Source: Azolla caroliniana (Eukaryota > Polypodiophyta). Taken from it: a stretch of DNA of 64,000 nt. Position 1 is the first letter of the stretch. The number at the start of each line of letters is the position of its first letter. The position numbers and the translations under genes were made by a program. The notes beneath the pieces were generated by a model that was not told the origin of the DNA, did no database searches, and was given only the letters and a program-made list of their open reading frames with translations. Shown piece by piece: positions 27,101 to 39,144 of this stretch. The DNA is taken from contig JBHGNT010000006.1 of the NCBI GenBank assembly GCA_043228905.1, forward strand, positions 2,108,001 through 2,172,000. Reading direction: 5' to 3'.

Positions 27101-28484
27101 GATCATAATGGCTTTTGTTAGCATGCATGTGACCATCATAATAGTGTCAAAAAGCTACAACTTTGTTCATCTCGTGGCACTTGAAATTGTATACATGTGG
27201 AATGTTGCTCGAGTTGTCCACTAGTTGAAGATGTTCATGTTAACTGAGCTTCTGATGTCTTATATGCCTTGATGATTGAAAATAATGATTCGAATGTGAT
27301 ATTGTACTCTAGTTAATAAAAGTGAGCTACATTTGTTTTTGTTATGTTGGGCCAAGGAGGATTCACGCGAGCATGGATTGGGAGCTAGGTGCATTTCTTT
27401 TTATTTAGTTGGAACTAGGATGATTGATGGAAATATGGGATTGGGACACACCTTGGAGATGATGAAGTAATGGTCGGAGCGTCTAATAATTCTTTTACAT
27501 ATATTTTTTCGTGGAATTGCACCCATCATTTCATGTATAAGGCTACGTACATGTTATTATCCTTAGCAAAATGGTGTTGTGTGGGTCACAAGATATCCCA
27601 AATAACATCGCCCACATTTTCAAACAAAGTCAATGATATTTATTCCAAGACACAATTTCAATATCTTTGGGTGTTAAATAGACTCTCAATTATTAGACGG
27701 TGCATGGCATAGATACGACGGAAGCCCACGAGGCATGAGCATTGTCGAGGGAAGTGGCGTATTATGAGAATGCTTTATTCGGAGATGGACGATAGAACGT
27801 GCGCATCCGATACGTATTATCATGACCAACAGAACAGTGAGGTTCATATTCCGTGCTAAGACATGATATGTATACAGTATATATATATGTATATAATATA
27901 TGTGTATATACACATATGTATATAATAATATACATATGTATGTATGCATGCATGTATGGATGGATGTACATATGTACATATGTATGTGTGTATGTGTGTA
28001 TGTATGTATGTATGTATGAAGGAAAGTATAATGGCCACTAGTATGTGTGTGCTATTATGTACATGAACTTGCCTGCTCCTTTGACCCTCCCCAAGCCAAG
28101 AGAAACATAAAAAAAGCTTATGTTTCTATCATCACCACATGGAAATAAGTTAATAACTGTATCTTCTTCTTCTTCTTCTTCTTTATCACCATCATGCTTA
28201 GGCTTTGAATAGCCACCATAGCTAAGCTAAGCTCTCTTGTCTCTGTCACCTCATCCAGTTAATGCTCATGTAATGCTCCACAGAGATGGGATACATAATA
28301 AGACTACCGGATCTCCTCAGCAGATCATATCACTGTTATTCATCTGCAATAACATCAGCTACTTATGAACCAATTCATCTAGCTAGGGTTTAATCAGACA
28401 ACAGATTGTGATATATATATAGGTAGATAGATATATAGATATACAGATACATTTTGATTTAGAGTACCTGTAATCTCATCATCA
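24182..28484. other. Intergenic region before the RING/VWA gene
   Basis: This spacer is 4.3 kb and AT-rich. No gene was recognised, and the short open frames show no family resemblance. Just upstream of the next gene, 28160-28182 is a CTT run, a pyrimidine patch of the kind seen in plant core promoters and leaders. Confidence 0.5.
27868..28020. repeat. AT/ATGT microsatellite cluster
   Basis: Mixed TATA, TATG, GTGTATG and TATGTATG runs. The open frames through it (Tyr/Ile/His-rich or Cys/Met/Tyr-rich) are products of the repeat. Confidence 0.9.
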
Positions 28485-30782
28485 ATGGTGCTTCCTGGAT
28501 ATAAATCATGGTGGAAGGCGTGGAAAGCTTCCCACCTCGGCGTTAACAGCAGTAGGTCTCTGCCAGTTTCACCATCACCGTCTACTGCAAGCAACACAAT
28601 CGTTGCATGTTCTATCTGCTTAGAAAGTATGAACCTTGGCCATGCCCTCTTCACCGCTGAATGCTCCCATTCCTTCCACTTCTCGTGTATAGCTTCCAAC
28701 GTCCTCCATGGTAACCTGGTTTGCCCTGTCTGTAGAGCTACATGGACAGAAGTCCCTTTTAACTGTGGAGAAGTGTTTAAAGGAACCCCTACTCCATCAG
28801 AGGGCTTGATTAAATCCACCTCCACCTCCTGCTCCACGTTCTCTGATTCGTATTGTACAGCCTTTCTTGCAAATAGAGTACATAGTGCAACTAATTCTTC
28901 GAGAGCAGATGTAGTCAGTAGTAATAATGAGTTGCATCACTACCCCCCAGAAACCTTCCAGATACGAGATGCGGAAGAGGAGCAGCGTCTGCTCGAACCT
29001 GTGCTGAGAATGCTTGATGAAACCATAGCTACCTTCCGAAATTCGGCAGCGGAGCAGCAAGGAATGAAATCGAGTTGTATAGGGCGTGATATAGGATCCA
29101 GACTGGAACTCTCTAGCATGTTCAACGATGACGAAGCACTCGATCGGTCTACTACTGCAGAGACATCCGCAGCTGTGACAAGCCATGACAATCAGGCTAT
29201 GGTGATTAACGCAATAGTGGCGGCGGAAGACAGAAATGAAGAGCTCCGTGACGAGAGATTCTCCATACTGATTCAGATGAAAGCTTTAGGTGCAGCGAGG
29301 ATCGATCAGGAGGATCCAACTTTGGAGGGGCAGCGGCGGGTAAATGTGGACCTGGTGGCCGTGTTGGATGTGAGCGGGAGCATGGCGGGGGCAAAGCTCG
29401 GTTTGCTGAAGCAGGCCATGAGACTGCTGGTTAGAAGCTTAGGGCAAGGGGACCGGCTAAGCGTGGTTGCTTTCTCTTCTAGGGCTCGGCGGGTAATGGC
29501 ATTGAAGCGCATGAATCTTGAAGGGCGGAGAGCTGCCATGGAAGCTGTGGACTCTCTGGAGAGTCAGGGTGGGAGCAGCATAGCTGATGGGCTCTGCAAA
29601 GGGCTGGCAGTGCTCAGGCAGCGCAGAGAGAAGAATTCAGTGGCGGCTGTCATGCTTCTCTCAGATGGCCAAGATTCTTTCACCATGCAATCTCCCACAG
29701 CCCCACTGGCAGATCTAGGCAGGGCATGTACACCAGGCAGTGGTGGCAGCAGGGCTCCTAATGTAGAAGAAGCAGGCGGCGGCTATGGCGGCAAGGAGAT
29801 ATTCCCGGTGCATACGTTCGGTCTAGGTATGGACCACGATGCCATGACATTGCACGCCATAGCCGAGGAGTCGGGCGGCACATTCTCGTTCATCCAAGGC
29901 GAGGGCCACGATGTGCAGGATGCATTCGCGCAGTGCCTCGGCGGGCTGTTCAGCGTGGTGGCCCAACGAGTGGAAGTGGAGGTCCAATTAGTGTCTATGG
30001 AGGCCATGGCGGAGCTGAAGGGCGTGGAGGCGGGGAGCTATTCATGTAAGACGATCGTGCCGGGGCGGCATGTGGAGATCCATTTGGGAGATCTTTACGC
30101 CGATGAGGAGCGCGATATGTTGGGGAGCGTGTGGGTGCCGGTGCCGCCTGTGAAGGAGCAGAGTAATAATTGTGGTACTATTACAACCCTGCTCAATGTG
30201 GAGGCTAGATATGTGGACCCTTTATCTGGTGCTTCACTCCGAATGCCTCTGGCTCCAGTAGTAGTGAAGCACCCCCCAGAGGCCATTGATTCTTCGGGTA
30301 CCTCCTCATCGGCCAGCCACGTGGTGCTTATCGACCAACACCGCAACCGGCTGCGTGGCTCCAAGGCCATCGCGGAGGCCCAATCGTTGGCGGATTCCGG
30401 GGACTTCGTGGCCGCCCAGCGCTGCCTGGAGCTGGCCCGGCAGCAGCTCCAGAGCTCGATCGCATTCGCAGTCGGGGATGCCCCATCCAAGGCTCTCGAC
30501 ACAGAGTTGGGGTGCATCCATGGTCACATGAAGAACAGGCATGTGTATCACCAGACGATGGGCCGGGCCTACGCGCTGTCCGCCCAGAGTTCTTACCTCC
30601 GGCAGCGGGCGGCCATGCGAGCAAGCCCTATGTGGAGGCCATCGGCTAAATGTAGCGGAGGCGGATCTAATGGCGGCCCTCCGCCGGCATATTGCACTCC
30701 GTCGATGACATCCATGCTTCAATTCTCGCGCAACTTTAGTTGCTCCCCCTCTACCCCTAGTAGTGTTAGTAGCCGTGGATGA
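28485..30782 (+). CDS. RING-H2 and VWA domain protein, WAV3-like E3 ubiquitin ligase
   Basis: Probable E3 ubiquitin ligase of the plant WAVY GROWTH 3 family, known in Arabidopsis for root-growth and gravity responses. A single open frame of 765 residues, near the family's roughly 700-750. A RING-H2 at 42-83 has ligands C42, C45, C60, H62, H65, C68, C80 and C83 (CSICLESMNLGHALF ... CSHSFHFSC ... CPVCRATW). A low-complexity acidic linker follows. The VWA domain starts near 288 (VDLVAVLDVSGSMAG) with an intact MIDAS DxSxS at D295, S297 and S299. The C-terminal Vwaint-like region ends with GRAYALSAQSSYLRQRAA and YCTPSMTSMLQF, matching the WAV3 tail, so the 3' end is complete. The start is the first in-frame ATG. 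A short upstream exon is possible because WAV3 homologues often have a longer N-terminus. GC content is higher than in neighbouring spacers. Confidence 0.9.
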   Translation: MVLPGYKSWWKAWKASHLGVNSSRSLPVSPSPSTASNTIVACSICLESMNLGHALFTAECSHSFHFSCIASNVLHGNLVCPVCRATWTEVPFNCGEVFKGTPTPSEGLIKSTSTSCSTFSDSYCTAFLANRVHSATNSSRADVVSSNNELHHYPPETFQIRDAEEEQRLLEPVLRMLDETIATFRNSAAEQQGMKSSCIGRDIGSRLELSSMFNDDEALDRSTTAETSAAVTSHDNQAMVINAIVAAEDRNEELRDERFSILIQMKALGAARIDQEDPTLEGQRRVNVDLVAVLDVSGSMAGAKLGLLKQAMRLLVRSLGQGDRLSVVAFSSRARRVMALKRMNLEGRRAAMEAVDSLESQGGSSIADGLCKGLAVLRQRREKNSVAAVMLLSDGQDSFTMQSPTAPLADLGRACTPGSGGSRAPNVEEAGGGYGGKEIFPVHTFGLGMDHDAMTLHAIAEESGGTFSFIQGEGHDVQDAFAQCLGGLFSVVAQRVEVEVQLVSMEAMAELKGVEAGSYSCKTIVPGRHVEIHLGDLYADEERDMLGSVWVPVPPVKEQSNNCGTITTLLNVEARYVDPLSGASLRMPLAPVVVKHPPEAIDSSGTSSSASHVVLIDQHRNRLRGSKAIAEAQSLADSGDFVAAQRCLELARQQLQSSIAFAVGDAPSKALDTELGCIHGHMKNRHVYHQTMGRAYALSAQSSYLRQRAAMRASPMWRPSAKCSGGGSNGGPPPAYCTPSMTSMLQFSRNFSCSPSTPSSVSSRG

Positions 30783-31299
30783 TTGATTGATGCTAAGAGC
30801 CTCTAACTGAGTTGAATCTCCTAATGAAACCCGGCCCTGGCCCGCCGCTGCCGGACTTATCTCGAGTAACCTGAAAGTTTTTTTATCGCACCGGAGGAGT
30901 TCTTCTTTTATCTTTTACTTCGGGGATTTTTACCCCTCGGCCAAGTCCCACGAAGTCTTTTGTCCTCCGCCCTATGGTACAAGAATTTACTCGCCGGGAA
31001 AAGGAAATAAAAGGTCGCGTGGTGTGTAGCTTGTTCTTTAAAATATTTTGGATTCTAGAGATGAAGAGAGCACCATGTACAATGAGGTGGATTCAAGAGA
31101 TCTAGTTTTAGATTGTTATTCGACTAAATGTAAATGCCATCGACCCACCCAAATGTGACCCATGTATAGATCTCCTTGTGCCTTAAACGTAACCTCGAAC
31201 CTTATTTTGTGGGCCTCGCGCAAAAATCGTATGATATCGCCCTTTACTCTTTTACAATGAATAATACTTTTGAGGGATTTCTCTCTATGTGCACAGTGC

Positions 31300-31640
31300 A
31301 AGTAAGTGGTAGGGAAAAACTCTCGATAAGGGAGATGAGCTAATTTATTTATTTATTCACCATGTGCTTCGTTTGGCCTAGATATGTGGCCCATCGATTT
31401 ATAGTGCTTTTTCAGCAAGTGGTAGGCAAAAACTCTTTGATAAGGGAGATGAATTTATTTATTTATTTATCGTGTGCCTCTTTTGGCCTAGGTCTATGGC
31501 CCTTCAATCAATATTGTTTTCTTCTTGTAAGTGACAAGCAAGCTTCTTGATCAAGGAGATGAGTTTTTTATAATGCAACATGTTCCTTTTTTTGCCTAGA
31601 ATTTTGATTCATCATTCCATATTGTAATTTTCTCTCCATG
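31300..31640. repeat. Tandem repeat, about 111-bp unit, three diverged copies
   Basis: Units start at about 31303, 31414 and 31526 with AAGTG(G/A)(T/C)A(G/A)G. Each then has an AAAACTC- or CTTCTTG-type phrase, A(G/A)GGAGATGA, a TTTATTTATT phrase (decayed in copy 3) and TT(T/G)GCCTAG. The third copy is the most diverged. Confidence 0.8.
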
Positions 31641-34600
31641 ACTCTCAACCTACCTTGCGTCGACCTCTTGTTACCATTATTACTTTTCCATTCTAGGTGC
31701 ACCCATGGGTTCTCCCAATCATATTACTTTCATGTCAACGCACTTGATCACATGCGTGACATACCCATCATCAATATATATACCCTACAATTTGACGTCT
31801 TATTGTGCCTTCTCCTAATCACACCATTAAGTGTAGCATTCACCTCTTAACCATCAAATGTAAGTTGAATACTCTCTATGAGCTCTACCTCTTCCAACCA
31901 ACTTTTTTCTTTTTCTTTTCTTCAAACATTTTCTTCAATAGTATTAAGAAAAAACACCCGAAGGCTACAACTTGAGCTTGTCTGCCCATAAGCTTACCTT
32001 ATCCAACCAACTTATCTATATGTTGCTTCTATTAATGAGGAGCTCTGAAGACAAAGGCGTTGGTGCAGAAGGTCTTTGGGGGCGGGGGGGGGGGGGGTGT
32101 ATTGGCCAAGCCCAATGTTGATACCTCATAATCAGGAAAGTTTATATTTGGTTTCTATATGGTTTAGTAGTGGTCTATATAGTGAGTTGATGGAGTGAGA
32201 TGTAGTTTCTTTCATGGTTGTACCCCGCTAAGTTTTAGTATTTTATCCTCAATACCTTAATTATGCTTTTTGTGTTGTATGACAGGAAGATCACAACCCA
32301 TGTAATGGCCCCTAAAAGCCTTACATAAAAAACGTGAAAATCGATACCAAGTGTGCAAACATCACGCAATTAATTATTTACGCAAAATATAAGGAATTAT
32401 AGACCAAAGAAAGGAAAGAGGGGTGTCAGATCGTTGATCACCCGCTAGTGATGACGCGAGACAAATTTGAACCTCCTTTATGTCGATTACCATCTTATGT
32501 TAATGTGAGATGTACATTGGGTTCCATGACGATCGCATGTGCTTTGCTAACATGAGCCATAACCACACTGACATATGCCCAACATAAGTTGAGCCCCCTT
32601 CATGAGAAGATAGTTAGCCTTCTTATATGGGTAGAAACTCTAGACCCTAGTGTATTCACACTTGACTACTTCATGTGAAATAGCCAATTGATAACACACT
32701 TTATAGTTATCTCGCACCATAGAAATTGTATCATCATTCCTTTCAGAATTGATCCACGTTGACTTATTATAAGATCGAGGAAAACTACATAAAACAGTTC
32801 TCGTTCCTTTCTTGTCCTTTTCCTTACGTACGTTTCCATCATTATAACCTTTTTTTGTTTACCTACAAACCTCCCTTTCCATGTTGACTACCTTGCCACC
32901 ATCAACGAATGGTTGTGGTTTGTACTTTTTAAACCAAAGGAAATATTACAACTTTGATACACCTACATAATGTTTAACAGGTTACAAAATAGATTAGATT
33001 CATTATCATCCACGAGGAGGCCAATTTTGACCTATGGAACATATAACCTTATATATGATTCATGCCTAAGAATGAAGGTTACTTCTCTTTAGATATATTT
33101 GTCTTTGTGAAAATAATGCATCCACATATGTGCTCGCCCTTCTTGGTAGAATTTGAATGTGTCACTTAAATTATCATGTTCATGTATAAGTGAATAAATG
33201 TTTTGTGCTAGTTATAGACAAATAGATTATAACCCCAATATTTTTTTTCATATGTGTAAAGTAGTTTGAATATTATGGAAGGCAAGATGTAAGTGTGTAT
33301 TTTAGAATGTCAAACCAAATGCGCTTGAGTTAGCCAAGGAGATATGGTTGATTCTCCTGCATACTCTAAGAGGTCGATATGAGGCAATACATGGTGAGCC
33401 TGATGTTGCGTTTCGAAAGCAACAACAATTTCGGGATATTTGGAAAAAGGCAAAGTTGTTCACCTATTTTGGGGTCAGAATAAAATGGAGATATGCTCCA
33501 CCAAGATGGCTTTTTCCATCCCCTGTCTTGAAGGACCATGCATGAGGGTTTCCGCTACGAAACATGTTGATTCATGTGGGTAGGAGGGTTATAATTTCTT
33601 GTATGGATTCTTTGTAGCATTTGGGCATCTTCTCATTAATACCACGGTGAATCTTGATTTAAAAATAAAATCAAGGATAACAATTCTAGATTATGCTTAT
33701 AGCTTTGAGTTTCCATCTTAGGCACTTGAAATTGGCTTGTATACTTTAATCCAAATTTAAATAATAAATTTAAAATATAATCTGGCATGGATGATCAATA
33801 CCACCCTTGTGGGTTGCTAAAATCATCACAAATGACCACCTACAATCAACTTACTAATGTAGTTGTCACCAAAAAGACAATTGTTGTTTTTGGAATAGTT
33901 AGCAAGTTAAACTTATACTTATCTTGGGCCAAGAAATGTTTATCAATAATAGGTTCGTCCTTACTTAATTAATATTTATTTATAAATAAATAATCAAATA
34001 TTATACACCACAAACCTAGTAGTATGAAAGTAACAATTTAGATAGTAACTACACACATATATTGATGTGTGTAGTTTCCCCCTTCAATAAAAAGAATTGG
34101 AATTTTATAGACCATGACGAGCCCAAATTATAACTTATTGGACATATCATCTTGTATGTGACTCCTTCATAAGAAGGGGGGTTTCTACTCTATGGTAAAA
34201 ACTCTTGATGTAAAAATAATGGACGCATGAATGTGCTCACCCTTGTGAAGAGAAATTTGAGCATGATACATTGTCATGCATGTTTAACAAGTCATAACAG
34301 TTGTTACAAATTAACTTGTACGCTGAGCATGCGATAACATCCTCCACTAGTTTTTTTTTTCCTGAAAAAATATCCTCCACTGGTATTAAAATGAAAATGG
34401 CCAGAGGCCATGTACAAAATAGTCTAATATTACTTCGAATATTGTAAAGCCATGCCGAATGACTCTAGCCAGTCTTTCTAGGTAAGATAAGTAAGAAAAA
34501 AAACCCCTCGCCAATCTTTATAGGCAAAGAAATTACAATGATGCCATACCATTATCCAAATCAAAGAAGTGCCCATGCTTTGCATTTGCATTTGCATCCT

Positions 34601-34855
34601 TCACTAGTTTTTCATTGCATATCTTCATGTTTGCATGATGATGCCATGATGCTACCTCAAGACATAACTCGTGTGAGTGAGTTTGATGAAGTGTTAAGGC
34701 TCTCTGAGAGCCAAGGCTCATGGGGGTAATGAGATGTGATTGGATACATCGAGCATTTTTTCCTTGTCTTGGGGGAGAGGAGATAGAACTTAATTGTGGT
34801 ATCATCTTATTGTTTTTAGTGCACGTTTATTAATTGTGTGTTTTCACAAGAGGGA

Positions 34856-34998
34856 GATCTTATTATTATCCTTGGAGGTCAAATATAATTTGTGAGACCA
34901 AAAGTGAAACAATTTTACATATTATGCGTGGAACTGAGTATTGACTCACAATCTTCAAAAAATTTAGTAATATAAACATTGCAAGAGATGCTGAGAGA
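34856..34998. repeat. Solo copy of the LTR-like dispersed repeat
   Basis: It contains TTGGAGGTCAAATATAATTT, GTGAGACCAAAA, TTATGCGTGGAACTGAGTA and TCTTCAA. These match in order the 17143-17300 and 19595-19730 copies. No Copia coding sequence lies nearby, so it may be a solo LTR fragment. Confidence 0.65.
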
Positions 34999-37135
34999 GA
35001 GAGAGAGTTTATGGGTCATAGAGGTGGGAGATGTAGTTGATGCTTGATGTCATTGCCCAATTATGGGTTTATTTGGCTGCAACTAGGAATCAGCCACGGT
35101 TCAGTTTCGACTTAACTAGTTTGGCATTGTCCAAGACAAACTCGTTAAGCGTTAACATGTTTAAGAGTTAACTCTAACCAAACTGAGCCAAACATATCGC
35201 TCAACTCGTATGGCCCAAACTGGCTTTGCAAGGCTCAAGCTGAAATAGGTTCCAGCTTGACAACTCCTCATAGTAACTATAAAGTATAACATTGATGCTT
35301 TGTGCTTTGCCTTTACAAACCGGACAATAATCATGGGTTGATTGACATATATAGGGCCAATCTTAGTGTTTACAAGTGATTATTAATCTCATAGAGCCTC
35401 TTTGATGACCATCATCTAAGTCTTATAAATAATGGAAACTACATAATTCAAAATGGTGGCGGATCTTGAGACATAGTTGGCATTCTAAATTGTTGCTCAT
35501 AATAAATGTCTTTATTTGGAGAGTATCTGTGGGGGGTGGGGGGGGGTTACAATTATGATTAGCTCTAATGAGGCACATACTAGCAACATGCAATTGCTTC
35601 TTTTTCACTATTAAAGTGAAAGGTAGGACTCATTATTGCATATGATGTTTGATTGCTCACCAAACTTGGGGGTACAATTCTCAAATTTGGCTATTGTTAT
35701 CCCCGTTGCTATTTGATGCCTCAAATATGGGTTTTTGCTCCATGTGTTCAAAACGGTCCAAATGATGAGCTTAAGATCTTGTTCCAATCTTCATGAAATT
35801 GGGGATTGCAACACATTTGGAACATGCATGATTATTTCATGTTTGGTGGTAAGCATGGGGTGAAACCTTATGTTAAGAAGTTGAAACACATTTTCATGCG
35901 AAATTTTTAGACGGTGGAGCATGTTGGGATCATTTCCTCATATGCATATTCAGTTTTTCTAATGACTTTTTAAGATGTCCCTCTATCCAGTTGTAACAAA
36001 TGGGTTTTACATACAATTAATATAATTGTGCGAACTTGGTTTATATACAATTCTTTGCTCATTAAAGGACAATCATGGATTGATAAAACATGACAAGGGA
36101 ATGAGGGGAAGATAAGTTAGCAATTTAATACATTTAAGTTAGAGAATATATTTCCATTTACTTATTACAAAGGGTGAAGTATGATAAAATATGTTCTCCA
36201 ACAAAAGTGCTCACACACGAAATGTGGTTGACATTTGATTCTCAACACTTATTACGCCATTAAACATACCATGATTACAATATAAACTAATACAAACGAC
36301 AAAGCCTTCTCAGAGTAATAAACTTTGTTGTGCACCCTTTGCCGCCCCCGCGAGTTTATGTTGGGAAGATCTTAATATACTTGCTTAAGAGATGGATGTA
36401 GAGATCTTCATGGTATCATTTCTTTTACAAGAGAAGGTCTCAATAAACACGCATGATGAAATTGATAACGAGAAACCAAGATTTCTTAGGCATCTCTTGT
36501 AATTCATTCCTCAAGATACGACGAGAAAAACTAGGCATGGTTAAGAAAAGATGATGCTTTCGAAGTTGATGGAAGATGATCTCTTAAATCTATTAATAAG
36601 TTTTTTCAATCGACAGCTACTGTCGGCATGTGTGATATTTTTCGATTAGAAAGTTTCCAGACTTATATATAAACCACATCATAAAATGTCTTCACATTTA
36701 CTTGAGAAAAAGGCTAGGGTAATTCATATTACATGAATCGCAAACCCTAAGCCCCGATCGCACTGAGGTGTGGACAAAATGTTCTTTGATTTGTGTTGGG
36801 GGTGGTCCATGGATGGGCATGAGAGTGAATGTTGGTTCCTGTTGGACATGGACTAGGAAGGAATTAAGGGAGATAGCAGGAAAGGCTAAGGAGCCTATAA
36901 GAGAAGACGTGAGAGGGAGTGAAGAAAGCTTTTCGCAGAATTCGTAAGGATTGTCGACATCATCGACCCATTCATTCGAGGATCTTGTCTCTTCTCTTGG
37001 CCCACAAATCTCCACAAATCTCTTGTTCCCCATCGCTGCTCTCCGTTGCCCCTCATTGAGCTTCGAGTGCTCTGCAAAGGTAAACTCTTCTCTCCCCCTC
37101 TCCTTTGTTTCGCCAAAATTCTGGCGTCAGGATAT

Positions 37136-37380
37136 AGAACCCTAATGCGAGTTGCAGGGTTAGGAGTAGAACTCTAGGCTTAGTGCCAGGAAACGAGTTT
37201 TAAGGGTTTGGAATTATATTCGGGTTAGAGTATGGAAACAAATTTCTAGGGCTGTGTATTGGTTTCGGGATATATAGTTAGGGGGTTAAGAACACATTTT
37301 GAAGATTAGGGTTAGAAACGAAGTTTAAGGGTTATTGTCAGGGTCGGGGTTTGAATCAGAACTAAATTTTTAGGGCTTTG
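37136..37380. repeat. Decayed telomere-like tract (TTTAGGG type)
   Basis: Phrases such as CAGGGTTAGGAG, TTTTAAGGGTTTGG, CGGGTTAGAG, TAGTTAGGGGGTTAAG, GATTAGGGTTAGAAAC, TTTAAGGGTTAT and TTTTTAGGGCTTT occur about every 20-30 bases on the plus strand. Confidence 0.55.
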
Positions 37381-38737
37381 CATGTGCATGATTTCCTCCG
37401 ATTCTTAGAGAGGTGCAATCTTAATTTCTGTTAAGCTAATCTACCGAAACCCAAACGCAAAATTTGAAACCCAAAACCTGATCAACTATCTGGTTATCAA
37501 GAAACTTCTTTTCTGAGTAATAAAGACATCTGGGTATTAAGGTACAACAAACTGTTCTATAGCTTTCTTGGTAGAAAGCTTGAAAACTTATGGAAATTCT
37601 GTATGTGCAACACAAGAAATATGCTAATGGAAGTTATCAACTAAAGTCTGTGGACTCTGGCTTGAGGAATGTCGAGCTAATGTGTTGTGAGTCAAGAATT
37701 ATATGACTCATGGACCTACTTATGCTCTGCATGCTAGATATTTCAGTTATGAAAGCGCGTAACAAGAAACTGGATATTCAACTATGAAAGAGCAGTTGCA
37801 GCTGGTGTTTGTTGCTCTATGACATAGACCTTGAATGAAAGGTAAAAACTGTGAGAATAGTTATGCAGTGAGTTTTAAGAATCCCTGGCTATTCGGAGCT
37901 TTTCCAAGTGTTGACAATGCATCCATCATCACAACTATATAGAGTACAGTATCTAAAGTTGGTGAATCGATAATACAATGTGTGTTGTATAGCTGATGGA
38001 TGAGTTTGACAAGGCTTGACAGCAAAGGAGCTCAGTAAGATGTAATCGTGTAGGAAATTTCTAGGTGAGAGTATACATGACATACTAGGCAGAGGCAGCC
38101 CACTTCCCAATGAAAATGATCACAGTCCATTGGTGTTGGCATGTTTGGATATTGTAACCCTGGGACCTGAAGGAGTGGAATTTGGTGGTTTTTATGGAAA
38201 TTACTCATACGAAATCTTTGTAGAATCTCCAGGGCATAGTTTTAATAGAAGATGATGCATTGTGTTGTCTGGTAGATCTCAAAGCTGCGAAACTAGTCCA
38301 GAACATCAGAATGTGAGATTTTAATACAGAGCATTGTAGTGATCCTCAACATGAGAGGAGATGAAGTACTAGCTTCTATGATCTGATGTTGAGATGAAGC
38401 AGCAATGAGTGGCAAGGGAACTGGATTAGAAAGAGAAGTGTTTTCATCTGAAGGGGGGAGATTGGGTTAGGTTTTCGAGCCATTGACTAGAGTACTGTTA
38501 GAAACGATTTCATAAAAATGGACATTGTAGCTTAGCATGATGGAACAAGTATTTGGAGTATAAAGTCAAAAGCAGTTAGATTCTGCACACTAGCTAATAA
38601 AGATTAGCTTCAGGTCCAACATTTGGTGACACTCAAGAATATGGACATATGAAGAACGCATAAACGTGTAAAAAGCAATCACTTTTGTGAGAGCTGAATT
38701 CATGCACTTTTGTGAGTACAAATTTGTATGACATCCT

Positions 38738-39144
38738 CTTGTTAGCACAAAGTTGTGTGACTTTTGTGTGAGATTTGCAGCAATCCTCCTTAGGAGTATA
38801 CCCATATAAGATGTATATGTTTATTCTGGTTTCATGCATCAAAATTGGCCTCCTGGATTATAAGAATTCTAAGTTGCCTCCTGGATCAAAGTTGTGTGAC
38901 TTTTGTGTGAGATTTGCAGTGATCCTCCTTAGGAGGATACCCATTTAAGATGTATATGTTTATTCTGTTTTCATGCGTCAAAATTGGCCTCCTGGATTAT
39001 AAGAATTCTAATTCTTTCAATGTTAGCACAAATTTGTGTGAGATTTGCAGTAATCCTGCTTAGGAGGATACCCATACAAGATGTATATGTTTATTCTGAT
39101 TTCATGCCTCAAAATTGGCCTCCTGGATTATAAGAATTCTAATT
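38738..39144. repeat. Three-copy tandem repeat in the DRB leader intron
   Basis: Copies lie at about 38738-38873, 38891-39012 and 39023-39144. Each has TTGTGTGAGATTTGCAG, an AATCCT(C/G)CTTAGGAG(G/T)ATACCC phrase, AAGATGTATATGTTTATTCT, a TTTCATGC phrase, and AAAATTGGCCTCCTGGATTA. The copies are about 90% alike by eye. Each has an acceptor-like GATTTGCAG. Confidence 0.9.

Larger units (their letters stand above)
30783..36700. other. Intergenic, repeat-bearing spacer
   Basis: The first 250 bases are probably the 3' UTR of the RING/VWA gene. Then come a tandem repeat (31300-31640), a G run at 32080-32098, a relative of the LTR-like repeat (34856-34998), and another G run near 35534-35547. An open frame around 33330-33545 (EIWLILLHTLRGRYEAIHGE...) looks protein-like in composition but I do not recognise it. 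No gene can be supported. Confidence 0.55.

Noticed and set aside
28797-30722. Several long minus-strand open frames opposite the RING/VWA gene
   Set aside because: They are shadows of a GC-rich coding strand; their products are low-complexity Ser/Pro/Arg and match no family.
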